A stretch of DNA of 51,869 bases, from positions 1 through 51,869 of the forward strand of contig CAMDOJ010000001.1 in the NCBI GenBank assembly GCA_945903555.1. Reading direction: 5' to 3'. A program made the position numbers and the translations under genes. The stretch comes from Chthoniobacter flavus (lineage in GTDB: Bacteria; Verrucomicrobiota; Verrucomicrobiia; Chthoniobacterales; Terrimicrobiaceae). The stretch's first letter is position 1, and every line of letters begins with the position of its first letter. This document shows positions 1 through 8,314 of the stretch, in pieces. Under the pieces are notes generated by a model. The model had not been told where the DNA came from. It worked only from the letters and a program-made list of their open reading frames with translations, and searched no databases.

Positions 1-1328
1 GGACCTGGATTCGCAGCGATGACTTCATCGACGAAAGCCTCGATGGCGCCGCTGTCACTCTCTTGTTTGAGACCTTTTTCCTCGACGATGACCGTGGCGG
101 ATTTGCCGGTTGAGAACATCTCTGCAAAGACTTCCTTGCCTTGCTTCGAGTTGATCGAGCCAGCGTCAATAAGGTTCACCAGTTCATCGAGAGAAAAGGG
201 TGCGATCGGGCAATCCGAGATGCTGACCGAGGTCGCCGACATGGCGCTCAGAAGATCATTGATGATCCAGTTGGCGACATTTTTTGGCTTCTTTGCACCG
301 CGCGCGGCGGTTTCAAAATAGGATGCCAGTGCGAGGTCGTTCGCCAGGACTGAGGCATCGTAGTCACTCACGCCGAAATCGCTCACAAAGCGGGTTCGCT
401 TTTCCCACGGCAACTCCGGCTTGCGGAGGCGGGCGGCTTCGACGATGGAGGCGGTTTTGACAGGAAGGAGATCGGGATCGGGGAAGTAGCGGTAATCGTG
501 CGCGCTTTCTTTGATGCGCATGAGGGTGGTCTCGCCGCGAGCGTCATCCCAGCGGCGGGTTTCCTGTTGCAGGGTTCCTCCATTGCGAAGGATTTCAACC
601 TGGCGTGGAATCTCAAAAATCAAGGCCCGACGAACTCCGGAGATCGAGTTCAGGTTTTTGATTTCAATCTTGGTGCCGTATTTATCGGTGCCGACCGGGC
701 GGACCGAGACATTCACATCGCAGCGGAGTTGGCCTTTCTCCATGTCGGCGTCACTGATGCCGCCGTAGATCATCACCTGCTGGAGGACGGTCAAGTATGC
801 GAAGGCTTCCTCGGGAGTGGAGATGTCAGGTTCTCCCACGATTTCCATCAGTGGTGTGCCAGCGCGGTTGTAGTCGATACCGGTTGACGTTTCCATATGG
901 AAACTCTTGGCCACATCTTCTTCGAGATGGATGCGAACGAGGTGCATGCTTTTATTCGGTGTACCGATAGATTTCTGAACGTCCTTCGGATATGCGAGAT
1001 CATGAAGGGGAACGATGCCGCCAAGGCAGAGTGGCATATCATATTGGCTGATCTGATAGTTCTTCGGCATGTCGGGGTAGAAATAATTCTTGCGGTCGAA
1101 TTTGCAGACCGGCCCGATTTCACATCCGAGCATCAGACCGGCTAGAGCAGTGAGCTTGAGGGCCTCCTCGTTCATCACAGGCAAAGCGCCGGGCATGCCC
1201 ATGCAGACCGGACAAACATTGGTATTCGGCTCGGCTCCATATTCCACGGCGCAGGAACAAAACATTTTGCTACGCGTCTTGAGTTGAACGTGAACCTCGA
1301 GGCCGATGGTGGTGATGTAATCAGTCAT
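1..1328 (-). CDS. gatB: Aspartyl/glutamyl-tRNA amidotransferase subunit B, partial (C-terminus beyond left edge)
   Basis: GatB is the subunit of the GatCAB amidotransferase that binds misacylated Glu-tRNA(Gln) or Asp-tRNA(Asn) and activates it so that ammonia from GatA can amidate it in the cytoplasm. The start is clear: the protein opens MTDYITTIGLEVHVQL and has the zinc-site cysteines C24, C26, C39 and C42 in their usual places. The family signature YNRAGTPLMEIVGEPD follows, then the helical linker and the beginning of the YqeY-like tRNA-binding tail. About 442 codons are visible, so roughly 40-60 residues lie outside the window. The ATG overlaps the stop of the upstream CvpA-like gene in an ATGA motif, indicating translational coupling. 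gatA and gatC are not in view. Confidence 0.96.
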   Translation of the reverse strand, partial: MTDYITTIGLEVHVQLKTRSKMFCSCAVEYGAEPNTNVCPVCMGMPGALPVMNEEALKLTALAGLMLGCEIGPVCKFDRKNYFYPDMPKNYQISQYDMPLCLGGIVPLHDLAYPKDVQKSIGTPNKSMHLVRIHLEEDVAKSFHMETSTGIDYNRAGTPLMEIVGEPDISTPEEAFAYLTVLQQVMIYGGISDADMEKGQLRCDVNVSVRPVGTDKYGTKIEIKNLNSISGVRRALIFEIPRQVEILRNGGTLQQETRRWDDARGETTLMRIKESAHDYRYFPDPDLLPVKTASIVEAARLRKPELPWEKRTRFVSDFGVSDYDASVLANDLALASYFETAARGAKKPKNVANWIINDLLSAMSATSVSISDCPIAPFSLDELVNLIDAGSINSKQGKEVFAEMFSTGKSATVIVEEKGLKQESDSGAIEAFVDEVIAANPG

Positions 1329-2185
1329 GGTTTGGATTTAGAAGTGGTGGGACTTTGATCGGGAGGCATGGCGTAATCGAGCGCTTTTTGCAGGTCGAGG
1401 CCCATGACGAGCTTCTGTAGCGAGGGGTCGCTGACCGCATGCATCAGGGTGGGATTTCGTAAAAGAGCGGCGTAATCTTTCTTTTGCGAGGCTGCGACGA
1501 GCTCCGGATCCTGCAAGATCGCTTGGATGCGAGGATGGGCGACGATTTTCATTACGCCCGGATAGTCCAAAAATCGCACCATTGCATTGGGATCAGCGGT
1601 CAACTTGCTGAGTCGAACAATGTGGTCGTAGGCCTCATTCGGGAGGATATCCACGGATTTGACAACCGCTCCGATAGAGCCCATTTCCAAGGACTCTTTG
1701 AGTGTGGCTAGCCCTTGAGCGAGGGCCGGAGCATCTTTTGGCTTTTGTCCTGCCATGCTCGATTGCGCGAGCGCACCTGCGGCTCGAACGAGAGAAACCG
1801 TCCCCCACAAAATAAATACTCCAGTGAGAAGTCCAAAAAAAGCTCCACCTAATCCGAACATGGTTCGCACAAAGCCGGGCGGTTGCTGATAAGTTCTCTT
1901 AAATAAAATCGCGCTTAGGAAAAGGCAGATCGCGAGCACAATGAGCGTTACGGCCAACCCGACGCCAAGGCCTGCAAAAAAGGACACCCCAGGCATCACG
2001 ATAGCCACAACGGCGGCGATCGCCTGCCCAACCATTATACCGAGAAAACCGGATAACACAAAGGCGCCAAAGTGCAGCCCTGAGCGGATGACGCCCCGAC
2101 GCCAACCGCCGTAGATTTCCCAGAGCAAAAAAAGACTCGCTCCGTAAAGAAGGGCATTCTGCCAAAATGGGGACGCTGAGCCCAT
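1325..2185 (-). CDS. CvpA-like integral membrane protein
   Basis: A 286-residue membrane protein. The first 130 residues contain about four hydrophobic segments. The short motif GWRRGVIRSGLHFGAFVLSG between the first two matches the pattern of the CvpA/colicin V production family (a small charged GxxRG loop followed by a membrane helix). The C-terminal half, from about residue 145, is soluble and helical and ends in a polar Ser/Lys tail; this part is longer than in typical CvpA proteins of about 160-200 residues. It starts 3 bases after the aroC stop and overlaps gatB by 4 bases, so it belongs to an aroC-cvpA-gatB transcript. CvpA proteins have a poorly defined envelope role, and the family assignment rests on topology and a short motif only. 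Confidence 0.7.
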   Translation of the reverse strand: MGSASPFWQNALLYGASLFLLWEIYGGWRRGVIRSGLHFGAFVLSGFLGIMVGQAIAAVVAIVMPGVSFFAGLGVGLAVTLIVLAICLFLSAILFKRTYQQPPGFVRTMFGLGGAFFGLLTGVFILWGTVSLVRAAGALAQSSMAGQKPKDAPALAQGLATLKESLEMGSIGAVVKSVDILPNEAYDHIVRLSKLTADPNAMVRFLDYPGVMKIVAHPRIQAILQDPELVAASQKKDYAALLRNPTLMHAVSDPSLQKLVMGLDLQKALDYAMPPDQSPTTSKSKP

Positions 2186-2188
2186 GTA

Positions 2189-3280
2189 TTAACGTGGCAG
2201 GATGTCCTGCGCGCGCTGACGCAGCGCATGGTCGCAGAGCACGAGGGCTGTCATCGCCTCGACCATTGGAACAGCGCGAGGGAGTACGCAGGGATCGTGG
2301 CGGCCTCTTGCGGCGAGAGTGGATTCCTTGCCCTCGATGGTAACGGTCGATTGCGGGCGGGAAATGGTGGCCGTCGGCTTGAATGCCACACGGAAGAGGA
2401 GGGGTTCGCCATTGCTGATTCCACCCTGCACGCCTCCCGAGCGGTTGCTTGTCGTATGCACTACGCCATCCCGGATTTCGTAGGCGTCGTTGTGTTCCGC
2501 ACCTGTGAGTAGGGTGCCTGCAAATCCGGATCCCATTTCAAATCCCTTCGTGGCAGGAAGACTGAGCATACCTTTTCCCAAATCGGCTTCCAAGCGGTCG
2601 AAAACCGGTTCGCCGAGACCGACGGGCATTCCTCGCACCGTGGCATCGATGAGACCACCCACGCTATTGCCCTCGCTGCGGACTTGTTTGATACGGGCGA
2701 TCATTTTTTCGGCTGCATCCGAATCCGGGCAGCGCACGGCATTCGATTCGATCGCAGCGGAGGTCACAGTGCCCGCATGCACGTTGGCTTCGATATCATG
2801 GATACGGGATACCCAAGCGAGGATTTCAAGGCCGGGATAAAGGGTGGTGAGAATTTTTTTTGCGACAGCGGCCGCGGCGACGCGACCGATTGTTTCGCGC
2901 GCGGAGGAACGTCCGCCGCCCTCCCAGTTGCGAACGCCATATTTACTCTGGTAAGTGAAGTCGGCATGCGACGGGCGAAAGTGGGTTTCCATTTCGCTGT
3001 AGGCTTCCGGCCTCGCATCCGTATTAGGAACAAAAATAGAAATTGGCGTGCCGAGTGTGACCCCACGAAAAACCCCAGAGAGAATCTTGCAGGTGTCTTC
3101 CTCCTTGCGAGGCGTGACGATATCGCTTTGGCCGGGCCTGCGGCGGTCGAGGTCAGGTTGAATGTCCGCTTCGGAGAGGGGCAGTCGAGGTGGGCAACCA
3201 TCGATCACCACGCCTACGCCGCCGCCATGTGACTCGCCCCAGGTCGAGATGCGAAATAAAGTTCCAAATGTGCTGGCCAT
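2189..3280 (-). CDS. aroC: Chorismate synthase
   Basis: Catalyses the last shikimate-pathway step, anti-1,4-elimination of phosphate from EPSP to chorismate, using reduced FMN. The 363-residue protein has the expected length and motifs: STWGESHGGGVGVVIDG at the N-terminus, the RRRPGQ segment, GRSSARETIGRVAAAAVAKK in the middle, GGVQGGISNG, and GRHDPCVLPRAVPMVEAM near the end. I chose the ATG giving MASTFGTLFRISTWGES because family homology begins there; an in-frame start 18 codons upstream would add an unrelated leader. No strong Shine-Dalgarno motif precedes it. Another shikimate gene, aroD, lies just upstream on the same strand with tRNA-His between them, so the two may be co-transcribed. 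Confidence 0.97.
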   Translation of the reverse strand: MASTFGTLFRISTWGESHGGGVGVVIDGCPPRLPLSEADIQPDLDRRRPGQSDIVTPRKEEDTCKILSGVFRGVTLGTPISIFVPNTDARPEAYSEMETHFRPSHADFTYQSKYGVRNWEGGGRSSARETIGRVAAAAVAKKILTTLYPGLEILAWVSRIHDIEANVHAGTVTSAAIESNAVRCPDSDAAEKMIARIKQVRSEGNSVGGLIDATVRGMPVGLGEPVFDRLEADLGKGMLSLPATKGFEMGSGFAGTLLTGAEHNDAYEIRDGVVHTTSNRSGGVQGGISNGEPLLFRVAFKPTATISRPQSTVTIEGKESTLAARGRHDPCVLPRAVPMVEAMTALVLCDHALRQRAQDILPR

Positions 3281-3356
3281 GAATTGACCATTAAAAAAAC
3301 AGAAACCCGAGGAGCGATCACGCGAATAATTCAAGGCTCGGAGGAAAAGAGAGAAA

Positions 3357-3432
3357 TGGGGTGATCGACGGGACTCGAACCCGCAACAACCAGGACCACA
3401 ACCTGGAGCTCTGCCATTGAGCTACGACCACC
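3357..3432 (-). tRNA. tRNA-His (GTG anticodon)
   Basis: Read on the minus strand the sequence folds as a complete cloverleaf. The acceptor stem GTGGTCG pairs with CGATCAC including one G-T pair. The D arm is AGCTCAATGGCAGAGCT. The anticodon stem CCAGG/CCTGG carries the loop TTGTGGT with anticodon GTG, and the T arm contains GGTTCGAGTCC. A genomically encoded extra 5' G (G-1, position 3432) sits opposite C73 (3360), the identity element of tRNA-His. The 3' CCA is encoded (3359-3357). It lies between aroD and aroC on the same strand. Confidence 0.97.
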
Positions 3433-3441
3433 ATTTTATTC

Positions 3442-3459
3442 CCAGCCGGAACGGGCTGG
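3442..3459 (-). other. Hairpin between aroD and tRNA-His
   Basis: CCAGCC at 3442-3447 pairs with GGCTGG at 3454-3459 around a 6-base loop. On the minus strand it lies between the aroD stop and the 5' end of tRNA-His. The bases after it on that strand are A-rich rather than T-rich, so it does not look like a normal intrinsic terminator. It may shape processing of an aroD-tRNA transcript. The stem is visible; the function is a guess. Confidence 0.35.
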
Positions 3460-3487
3460 AGAAGCCCTTTATTTCGATGCTTTGTGG

Positions 3488-4168
3488 TTATTTGTCAACG
3501 CCGATTTTTGTGATCAGGGTACGGAGTTCGGCTGCTGACCACTGGCCAGGAACGTTTGGACTGTGCAGCCATCCGTAGTTGAGGGCCGATCCACAATTTG
3601 CGAATAGGAGTCGCGAACTCATTCCTAGCGGGCCCATGCCCATGATCGCGAGAGGCAATGGGGTGGCATTCCAAAGATCCAGAAGACGCGACACATCCTT
3701 CGGCGTGGTGGTGCGCGTCGCGATTTTTACCACGCTTGCACCGGCGTCTTTCGCTCGACGGATGACATCTCGCAGACGCGATGTGGCGGGTGTTTTTTCA
3801 AAGTCGTGAAATGAGGCAATGATCCCGATGCCGTTGCTCTGAGCGCAAGCGGCAACGTCTTTGAGGCCGGCCAGCGATCGTACTTCGATATCCACGAGTG
3901 CAGCCGATGGAAGGAGGCTCAGCAGAATTTCACGCCTTCGTGCTTGTGTAAGCGCGTTTTTGCCGCCCTCGAGCGGGTGGCGGGCGGTAATGATCCACGG
4001 GATATGGGATTTTGGGATCTTTTCTCCGAGAAAATCGGCGCGCCATTCCAAGTAATCCACTCCGCCTTGTGGAAGACGTTTCGCGGCGCTGACGGCTTCC
4101 GCTGAATCGACGATTCCGACAACAGCGGCCATCTTGCGGTCAGTGAGGTTTACTTTTTTCCCCTTCAT
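3488..4168 (-). CDS. aroD: 3-dehydroquinate dehydratase, type I
   Basis: Type I dehydroquinase converts 3-dehydroquinate to 3-dehydroshikimate through a Schiff base. The 226-residue protein shows the family residues in order: EWRAD with E41 and R43 for substrate binding, SFHDF with the catalytic H121, VVKIAT with the Schiff-base lysine K148, the MGMGPLGMSSR segment, and GSALNYGW near the C-terminus. Length is close to the usual 220-250. It is transcribed toward tRNA-His and aroC, and divergently from yajC. The ATG chosen is the first in frame; a later start at residue 13 (MAAVVGIV) is also possible, because the first dozen residues are not conserved. Confidence 0.93.
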   Translation of the reverse strand: MKGKKVNLTDRKMAAVVGIVDSAEAVSAAKRLPQGGVDYLEWRADFLGEKIPKSHIPWIITARHPLEGGKNALTQARRREILLSLLPSAALVDIEVRSLAGLKDVAACAQSNGIGIIASFHDFEKTPATSRLRDVIRRAKDAGASVVKIATRTTTPKDVSRLLDLWNATPLPLAIMGMGPLGMSSRLLFANCGSALNYGWLHSPNVPGQWSAAELRTLITKIGVDK

Positions 4169-4294
4169 TTCCCCATCTCACTACACATCTCTGGGAGTAA
4201 AAGAAAGGAGCGAAAGTGTGGAGGGTATTTCTGCGCCATGCAGTCAATCGCTCTTGCCAAGGGGGATAGCTTTTATATCCTGCTCGTCTCTTAT

Positions 4295-4624
4295 ATGAAA
4301 TTTGCGACATTATTATTCCTTGCACAAGCAGCGCCGGCCGAGCAACCGAACCCACTCATCTCGATGGCACCGCTGGTATTTATTTTTGTTATTTTTTACT
4401 TCCTCCTCATCCGACCACAGCAAAAGAAAGCAAAGGCACATTCCAAACTTGTTGAATCCATCAAAACCGGTGATCAAGTCGTCACGAATGCTGGAATCCA
4501 CGGAGTCGTCGCGAATGTGAAGGACAATACACTCATTATTAAAATCGCTGACAACGTGAAGGTCGAGTTTGACCGCGCCGCCGTCGCAGTTGTGCTTAAG
4601 GCCTCTGATACACCTGCTGCCTAA
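4295..4624 (+). CDS. yajC: Preprotein translocase accessory subunit YajC
   Basis: A 109-residue single-pass membrane protein of the SecDF-YajC accessory complex. The membrane helix at about residues 21-41 runs directly into the family signature YFLLIRPQQKKAKAH. A small cytoplasmic domain (TGDQVVTNAGIHGVVANVKD) follows, as in YajC proteins. I chose the ATG giving MKFATLLFLAQ because it yields a normal length; an in-frame ATG 19 codons upstream would add a leader not seen in the family. There is no clear Shine-Dalgarno motif. It is followed after 50 bases by secDF on the same strand, the usual yajC-secD-secF order. Confidence 0.95.
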   Translation: MKFATLLFLAQAAPAEQPNPLISMAPLVFIFVIFYFLLIRPQQKKAKAHSKLVESIKTGDQVVTNAGIHGVVANVKDNTLIIKIADNVKVEFDRAAVAVVLKASDTPAA

Positions 4625-4674
4625 TTTTCCAGAAATCCCGGTGACCGCAGAGTCGCCTCAAATAATACTACAAG

Positions 4675-6981
4675 ATGACGCCTGCTCTCACATTCGCTTT
4701 TGGACTGCTTTTACTGGTTCTTTTCGGTTGGTATTTTGCCAGTGATCTGTCTTCTCGTAAACGGTGGCTGGGTTTGATTCTGACGCTGTTATTAACGGCG
4801 TTCTGTGTGGAGCAAATCATCCCGCCCACCAAGAAAATCCGCCTCGGCTTGGATTTGCAGGGTGGCACATCTTTCCTGATTCGTCTTGTCCCGCAGACCG
4901 AAAATGGCATCACCCCCGACTTGCTCGAGCAAGCAGTGGAAGTCATTCGTAAGCGGATTGACCAATATGGAGTGAGTGAGCCCGTCATTACGCCTCAAGG
5001 GAAAGATCGGATCTTGGTTCAGATCGCGGGATTGGATGCGAAGCAAATCGAGGAGGCCAAGTCTCAACTCCAGCGTGTGGCTAAGCTAGAGTTTGCTATT
5101 GTCGATGATGGTGGTGCGTCTCATGTCCAGCGAATCCAGTCCGGTGAGGAAGTGATGGATCCCTCATACGTCCTCAAGTCCTACAAGTCATCAAAGGAGT
5201 CCAAGGAAGAGTCTCAGATTCTCGTGAAGCGCCGTGCAGCGATGACGGGGGAGTATGTAACAAAGGCCTTCGCTTATTTTGATCAACAGGGGTATGGAGT
5301 TTCGCTTGAGCTCAATGCGGAGGGGGCCAAAATTTTTGACGAAGTTGCGCGACAGAATAAAGGTCGCCAGATGGCGATCCTCCTCGATGGCGAAGTGATC
5401 TCGGCGCCGGTCCTCCAGACCGATCATTTCGGTGGGCGTGCCCAAATCACGGGTCATTTCAGCGATAAGGAAGCCCGCGAACTCGCGAGCGCCCTAGAGA
5501 ATCCGCTTCGTGTGCCTGTTCAAATCGAGGAAACGCGGAGTGTGTCACCCACGCTGGGTTCAGATTCGATTCGTAGCGGCGTTCTGGCAGGTGTTTCCGG
5601 CCTCACTCTGGTGATGGCCTTTACGTTTCTTTACTATCGATTTGCTGGGTTGGTCGCGATCGTGGGGCTTTTGATCAATATCGCCCTCTTGCTTGGAGCG
5701 ATGGCGATGTTCAACTTCACGCTTACTCTACCGGGTATTGCGGGAATTATTTTGACTATTGGTATGGCGGTGGATGCAAATGTGCTCATTTTTGAGCGTT
5801 TGCGCGAGGAGATGGCGGCGGGAAAGTCGCTTCCAACCGCTCTGGCTGGCGCCTATGAAAAAGCTTTCAGCGCCATTTTTGACGCCAATGCGACGACACT
5901 CATTACCGCGTTGATCCTGTTCTGGCAGGCGAGCGGATCGGTGAAGGGATTTGCAGTGACGCTTACGCTTGGCATCATTGCCTCGATGTTCTCCGCGCTT
6001 CTCTTTACGAGAACGGCTTTCCGTTGGTTGGTGGAGAAGGGTGGACTCAAATCCCTGCGCATGCTCAACCTTGTCACGGACAAAAAATTTGACTTCTTAG
6101 GCAAGCGCAAATTGGCACTGGTTTTTTCTATCCTGATGATTGGGGGATCGATTGGGATCTTTGCCATTCGTGGGGAGAAAAACTTCGGCATTGATTTTCG
6201 CGGCGGCGATCTTTTGATCGTCGATTCCTCCAAGCCGGTCACTGTTCCTGAGGCTCGTTCTGCGATCAATGATCCCGGTGTCGTCATTCAATTTCAGCGA
6301 GAGGGGATCAAGGAAGTCCTCACCTTCCGTAGCGCTCAAGGAACTTCGGGTGCGTTGCTCAAGCAGCTCGAGACCGCATTCCCAGATCGCGGATTGGTTT
6401 CCATCGGTCAAGATACGGTTGGACCGCAGATCGGCATGGAATTTGCGAAGTCCGCAATGATTGCCTTGGGTCTAGGCATGGTCGGCATCTTTTTGTATGT
6501 CACGTTGCAGTTTGAGTTTTCCTTCGCGCTCGGAGCGGTGGTGGCCTTGCTTCACGATATCATTATCACTATCGGCGTCTTCTCACTCATTGGTGGTGAG
6601 TTGTCGCTAGTTATGGTGGGCGCCATTCTTACGATTGCGGGTTATTCGATCAACGACACGATTGTCGTATTCGATCGCATTCGTGAAGGCCTCAAGAATG
6701 GAGAAAGGGGCTCAATTCAGACCCTCATGAATATCAGCATTAACGAGACGCTCGGTCGTACCTTGCTGACTGGAGGAACGACTCTTCTGTCTGTGGGAGC
6801 CCTTTATTTCTTCGGCGGAACGGTCCTGCGTGACTTCTCGTTTGCGATCCTTGTTGGTATTCTCGTCGGCACCTATTCCTCTGTTTATGTGGCTTCGCCA
6901 GTCGTGCTTTGGGCCTCCAAACTTCGCGGAAAGAGTGTTCGTCGCGAGGTTCTCGAGACCGAGGCGCTCAAAAAAGCTTAA
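4675..6981 (+). CDS. secDF: Fused protein translocase subunit SecDF
   Basis: One 768-residue polypeptide carries both SecD (about residues 1-465) and SecF (about 470-768), membrane proteins that use the proton motive force to pull secreted proteins across the inner membrane. The SecD part has GLDLQGGTSFLI near residue 58, the large periplasmic P1 domain and VDANVLIFERLREEM in the membrane domain. The SecF part starts with a new membrane helix, then NFGIDFRGGDLL near residue 502 and INDTIVVFDRIREGL. About twelve membrane helices are expected. Fused SecDF proteins occur in several phyla, including Bacteroidota and PVC bacteria. It lies 50 bases after yajC and converges on a PP2C gene. Confidence 0.97.
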   Translation: MTPALTFAFGLLLLVLFGWYFASDLSSRKRWLGLILTLLLTAFCVEQIIPPTKKIRLGLDLQGGTSFLIRLVPQTENGITPDLLEQAVEVIRKRIDQYGVSEPVITPQGKDRILVQIAGLDAKQIEEAKSQLQRVAKLEFAIVDDGGASHVQRIQSGEEVMDPSYVLKSYKSSKESKEESQILVKRRAAMTGEYVTKAFAYFDQQGYGVSLELNAEGAKIFDEVARQNKGRQMAILLDGEVISAPVLQTDHFGGRAQITGHFSDKEARELASALENPLRVPVQIEETRSVSPTLGSDSIRSGVLAGVSGLTLVMAFTFLYYRFAGLVAIVGLLINIALLLGAMAMFNFTLTLPGIAGIILTIGMAVDANVLIFERLREEMAAGKSLPTALAGAYEKAFSAIFDANATTLITALILFWQASGSVKGFAVTLTLGIIASMFSALLFTRTAFRWLVEKGGLKSLRMLNLVTDKKFDFLGKRKLALVFSILMIGGSIGIFAIRGEKNFGIDFRGGDLLIVDSSKPVTVPEARSAINDPGVVIQFQREGIKEVLTFRSAQGTSGALLKQLETAFPDRGLVSIGQDTVGPQIGMEFAKSAMIALGLGMVGIFLYVTLQFEFSFALGAVVALLHDIIITIGVFSLIGGELSLVMVGAILTIAGYSINDTIVVFDRIREGLKNGERGSIQTLMNISINETLGRTLLTGGTTLLSVGALYFFGGTVLRDFSFAILVGILVGTYSSVYVASPVVLWASKLRGKSVRREVLETEALKKA

Positions 6982-6992
6982 GCGCGCTTTTC
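6972..6992. terminator. Possible weak bidirectional terminator between secDF and the PP2C gene
   Basis: At the secDF stop, an AAAAGC/GCTTTT stem of six A/T-rich pairs encloses an 8-base loop and is flanked by A and T runs on both sides. It lies in the 31-base gap between two convergent genes. The stem is weak, so the call is tentative. Confidence 0.3.
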
Positions 6993-7012
6993 TAGTGCGG
7001 TTTTTTTGCCCA

Positions 7013-7837
7013 TCAGCGAGGTGATTGCACTTCGACGATGAGCGCGGTCGTATTATCCCGTCCTGAATAATCTACAGCAGACATGACGAGTTGGCGGGCA
7101 GGTTCCTCGGAGTGAGTATTGAGGATCTCTTCGAGGTGGGAGTTGTATAGGCCATCTGTAACGCCGTCCGTGCAGAGCAGAAATCGGTCGCCTGGTTCGA
7201 TGCTGATGGCGCCCACCTGAGGGTCTACGAATTGATGGCCGCCTCCGAGTGCTTTCTGCAAAACGTTACGTCGAGGGTGGGTTTTGGCCTCTCTTTCGTT
7301 GATCTGACCATTTCGGTAGAGCCAACCGACATAGGTGTCATCTTCCGAAACCTGTTTGATTCCACCGGAGGCAGGTAGAAGGTAGATGCGACTGTCACCG
7401 ATATGTGCGAAATAGACCCATCCGGGCGTGAACCAACACAGGCTCAGTGTGGCTCCCATGCCATGGCATTCCTCGTAGCATGAGCCCAAATACAAGAGGG
7501 CCTTGTGAATTTCTGCGAAGAGTTCCTGGAGGACATCGCTGAACCCGATCTCAAAGCCGGATGCATTGTGGCGGAATAATCTAGGAATGAGTCCGGTGAT
7601 TTTTTCCACGGCAATCTTGCTCGCAAATTCGCCCGCCATGGCGCCACCCATTCCGTCGCTCACGGCAAAAATATAATCACTGGTTCCGGAGTCGGCCTCA
7701 CCGATTTTGCCAAGATGGTGAACGCCGGTCGAGTCCACAGCCAGCCCAAGAAAGGAATCTTCGTTATTTTTCCGAACTTTTCCGCAGTCCGTGTGCCCTG
7801 ACCAAATCAAATGATAGGCGGAGGCGTCTGGTTTCAT
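7013..7837 (-). CDS. PP2C-family serine/threonine protein phosphatase
   Basis: A 274-residue metal-dependent phosphatase of the PPM/PP2C (Stp1/PrpC) type. The motifs appear in order: RKNNEDSF (D27), VSDGMGG (D61, G62), GATLSL, HIGDSRIY, LLCTDGVTD and GRDNTTALIV, so the metal-binding aspartates are complete. There is no membrane segment or sensor domain, so it should act in the cytoplasm on phospho-Ser/Thr proteins. Its ATG overlaps the stop of the upstream small kinase-like gene by 4 bases. This suggests the pair is made together and could act as opposing writer and eraser. It is the last gene of the minus-strand run behind ftsZ. The substrate is unknown. Confidence 0.92.
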   Translation of the reverse strand: MKPDASAYHLIWSGHTDCGKVRKNNEDSFLGLAVDSTGVHHLGKIGEADSGTSDYIFAVSDGMGGAMAGEFASKIAVEKITGLIPRLFRHNASGFEIGFSDVLQELFAEIHKALLYLGSCYEECHGMGATLSLCWFTPGWVYFAHIGDSRIYLLPASGGIKQVSEDDTYVGWLYRNGQINEREAKTHPRRNVLQKALGGGHQFVDPQVGAISIEPGDRFLLCTDGVTDGLYNSHLEEILNTHSEEPARQLVMSAVDYSGRDNTTALIVEVQSPR

Positions 7838-8223
7838 TCGCTGGGAGACTCCTCAAGAATCGTTGAGAATTCAAAATCGATCAGGCAAAAGCGTCCATCG
7901 GTTTGGCGGTAGGTGACATTGCGCAATTCCGCATCGTCGTGACGAACTCCGTATTCCTGGAGTTCCTTAAAAAGTTCGATCAATCGCTCGGAATCCATGT
8001 GTTCGACTCGGGCACCGCAGTTCGAGGTGATTATTTTTAGCTGCTCGGGATCACTTTCTAAAAGCCGTGGGACGAAGGGGCATTTTTTTTCCTCAAGGTA
8101 ACGCAGAACACGAACCTCGTTGGTAAAGCGTTCTTGTGCCAAGGGGCCACGAAATTGTTTGTAAACCCTGCCATCATACCCAATCCGAACAGTAGCCCTG
8201 CCTGTGTCTTTAACCTGATTCAT
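7834..8223 (-). CDS. Very small protein-kinase-like protein
   Basis: Only 129 residues, yet several kinase-fold landmarks can be aligned. They are VYKQF with a candidate ATP-binding lysine K22, a helix-C-like glutamate E36 in TNEVRVLRYLEE, a catalytic-loop-like HDDAELRN (H95, D97, N102; the usual HRDxKxxN spacing with E99 in place of Lys), and IDFEFS (D116) where the metal-binding DFG would be. There is no glycine-rich loop ahead of K22, and the protein ends about 13 residues after the DFG-like motif, so almost all of the C-lobe is missing. It resembles the compact RIO/LPS-kinase-like group more than Hanks-type kinases. The gene lies 91 bases after ftsZ and overlaps the PP2C gene. Whether it is an active kinase or a pseudokinase cannot be told from sequence. 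Confidence 0.7.
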   Translation of the reverse strand: MNQVKDTGRATVRIGYDGRVYKQFRGPLAQERFTNEVRVLRYLEEKKCPFVPRLLESDPEQLKIITSNCGARVEHMDSERLIELFKELQEYGVRHDDAELRNVTYRQTDGRFCLIDFEFSTILEESPSE

Positions 8224-8314
8224 TCCTCAGAAAGATTCGGTCGCTTTGGTCGAGTGGCAAATCAAAAGCACTTTTTTAGTTCGAGTGGGGGTTTGCCCAT
8301 CGAAAAAAAAGCGC

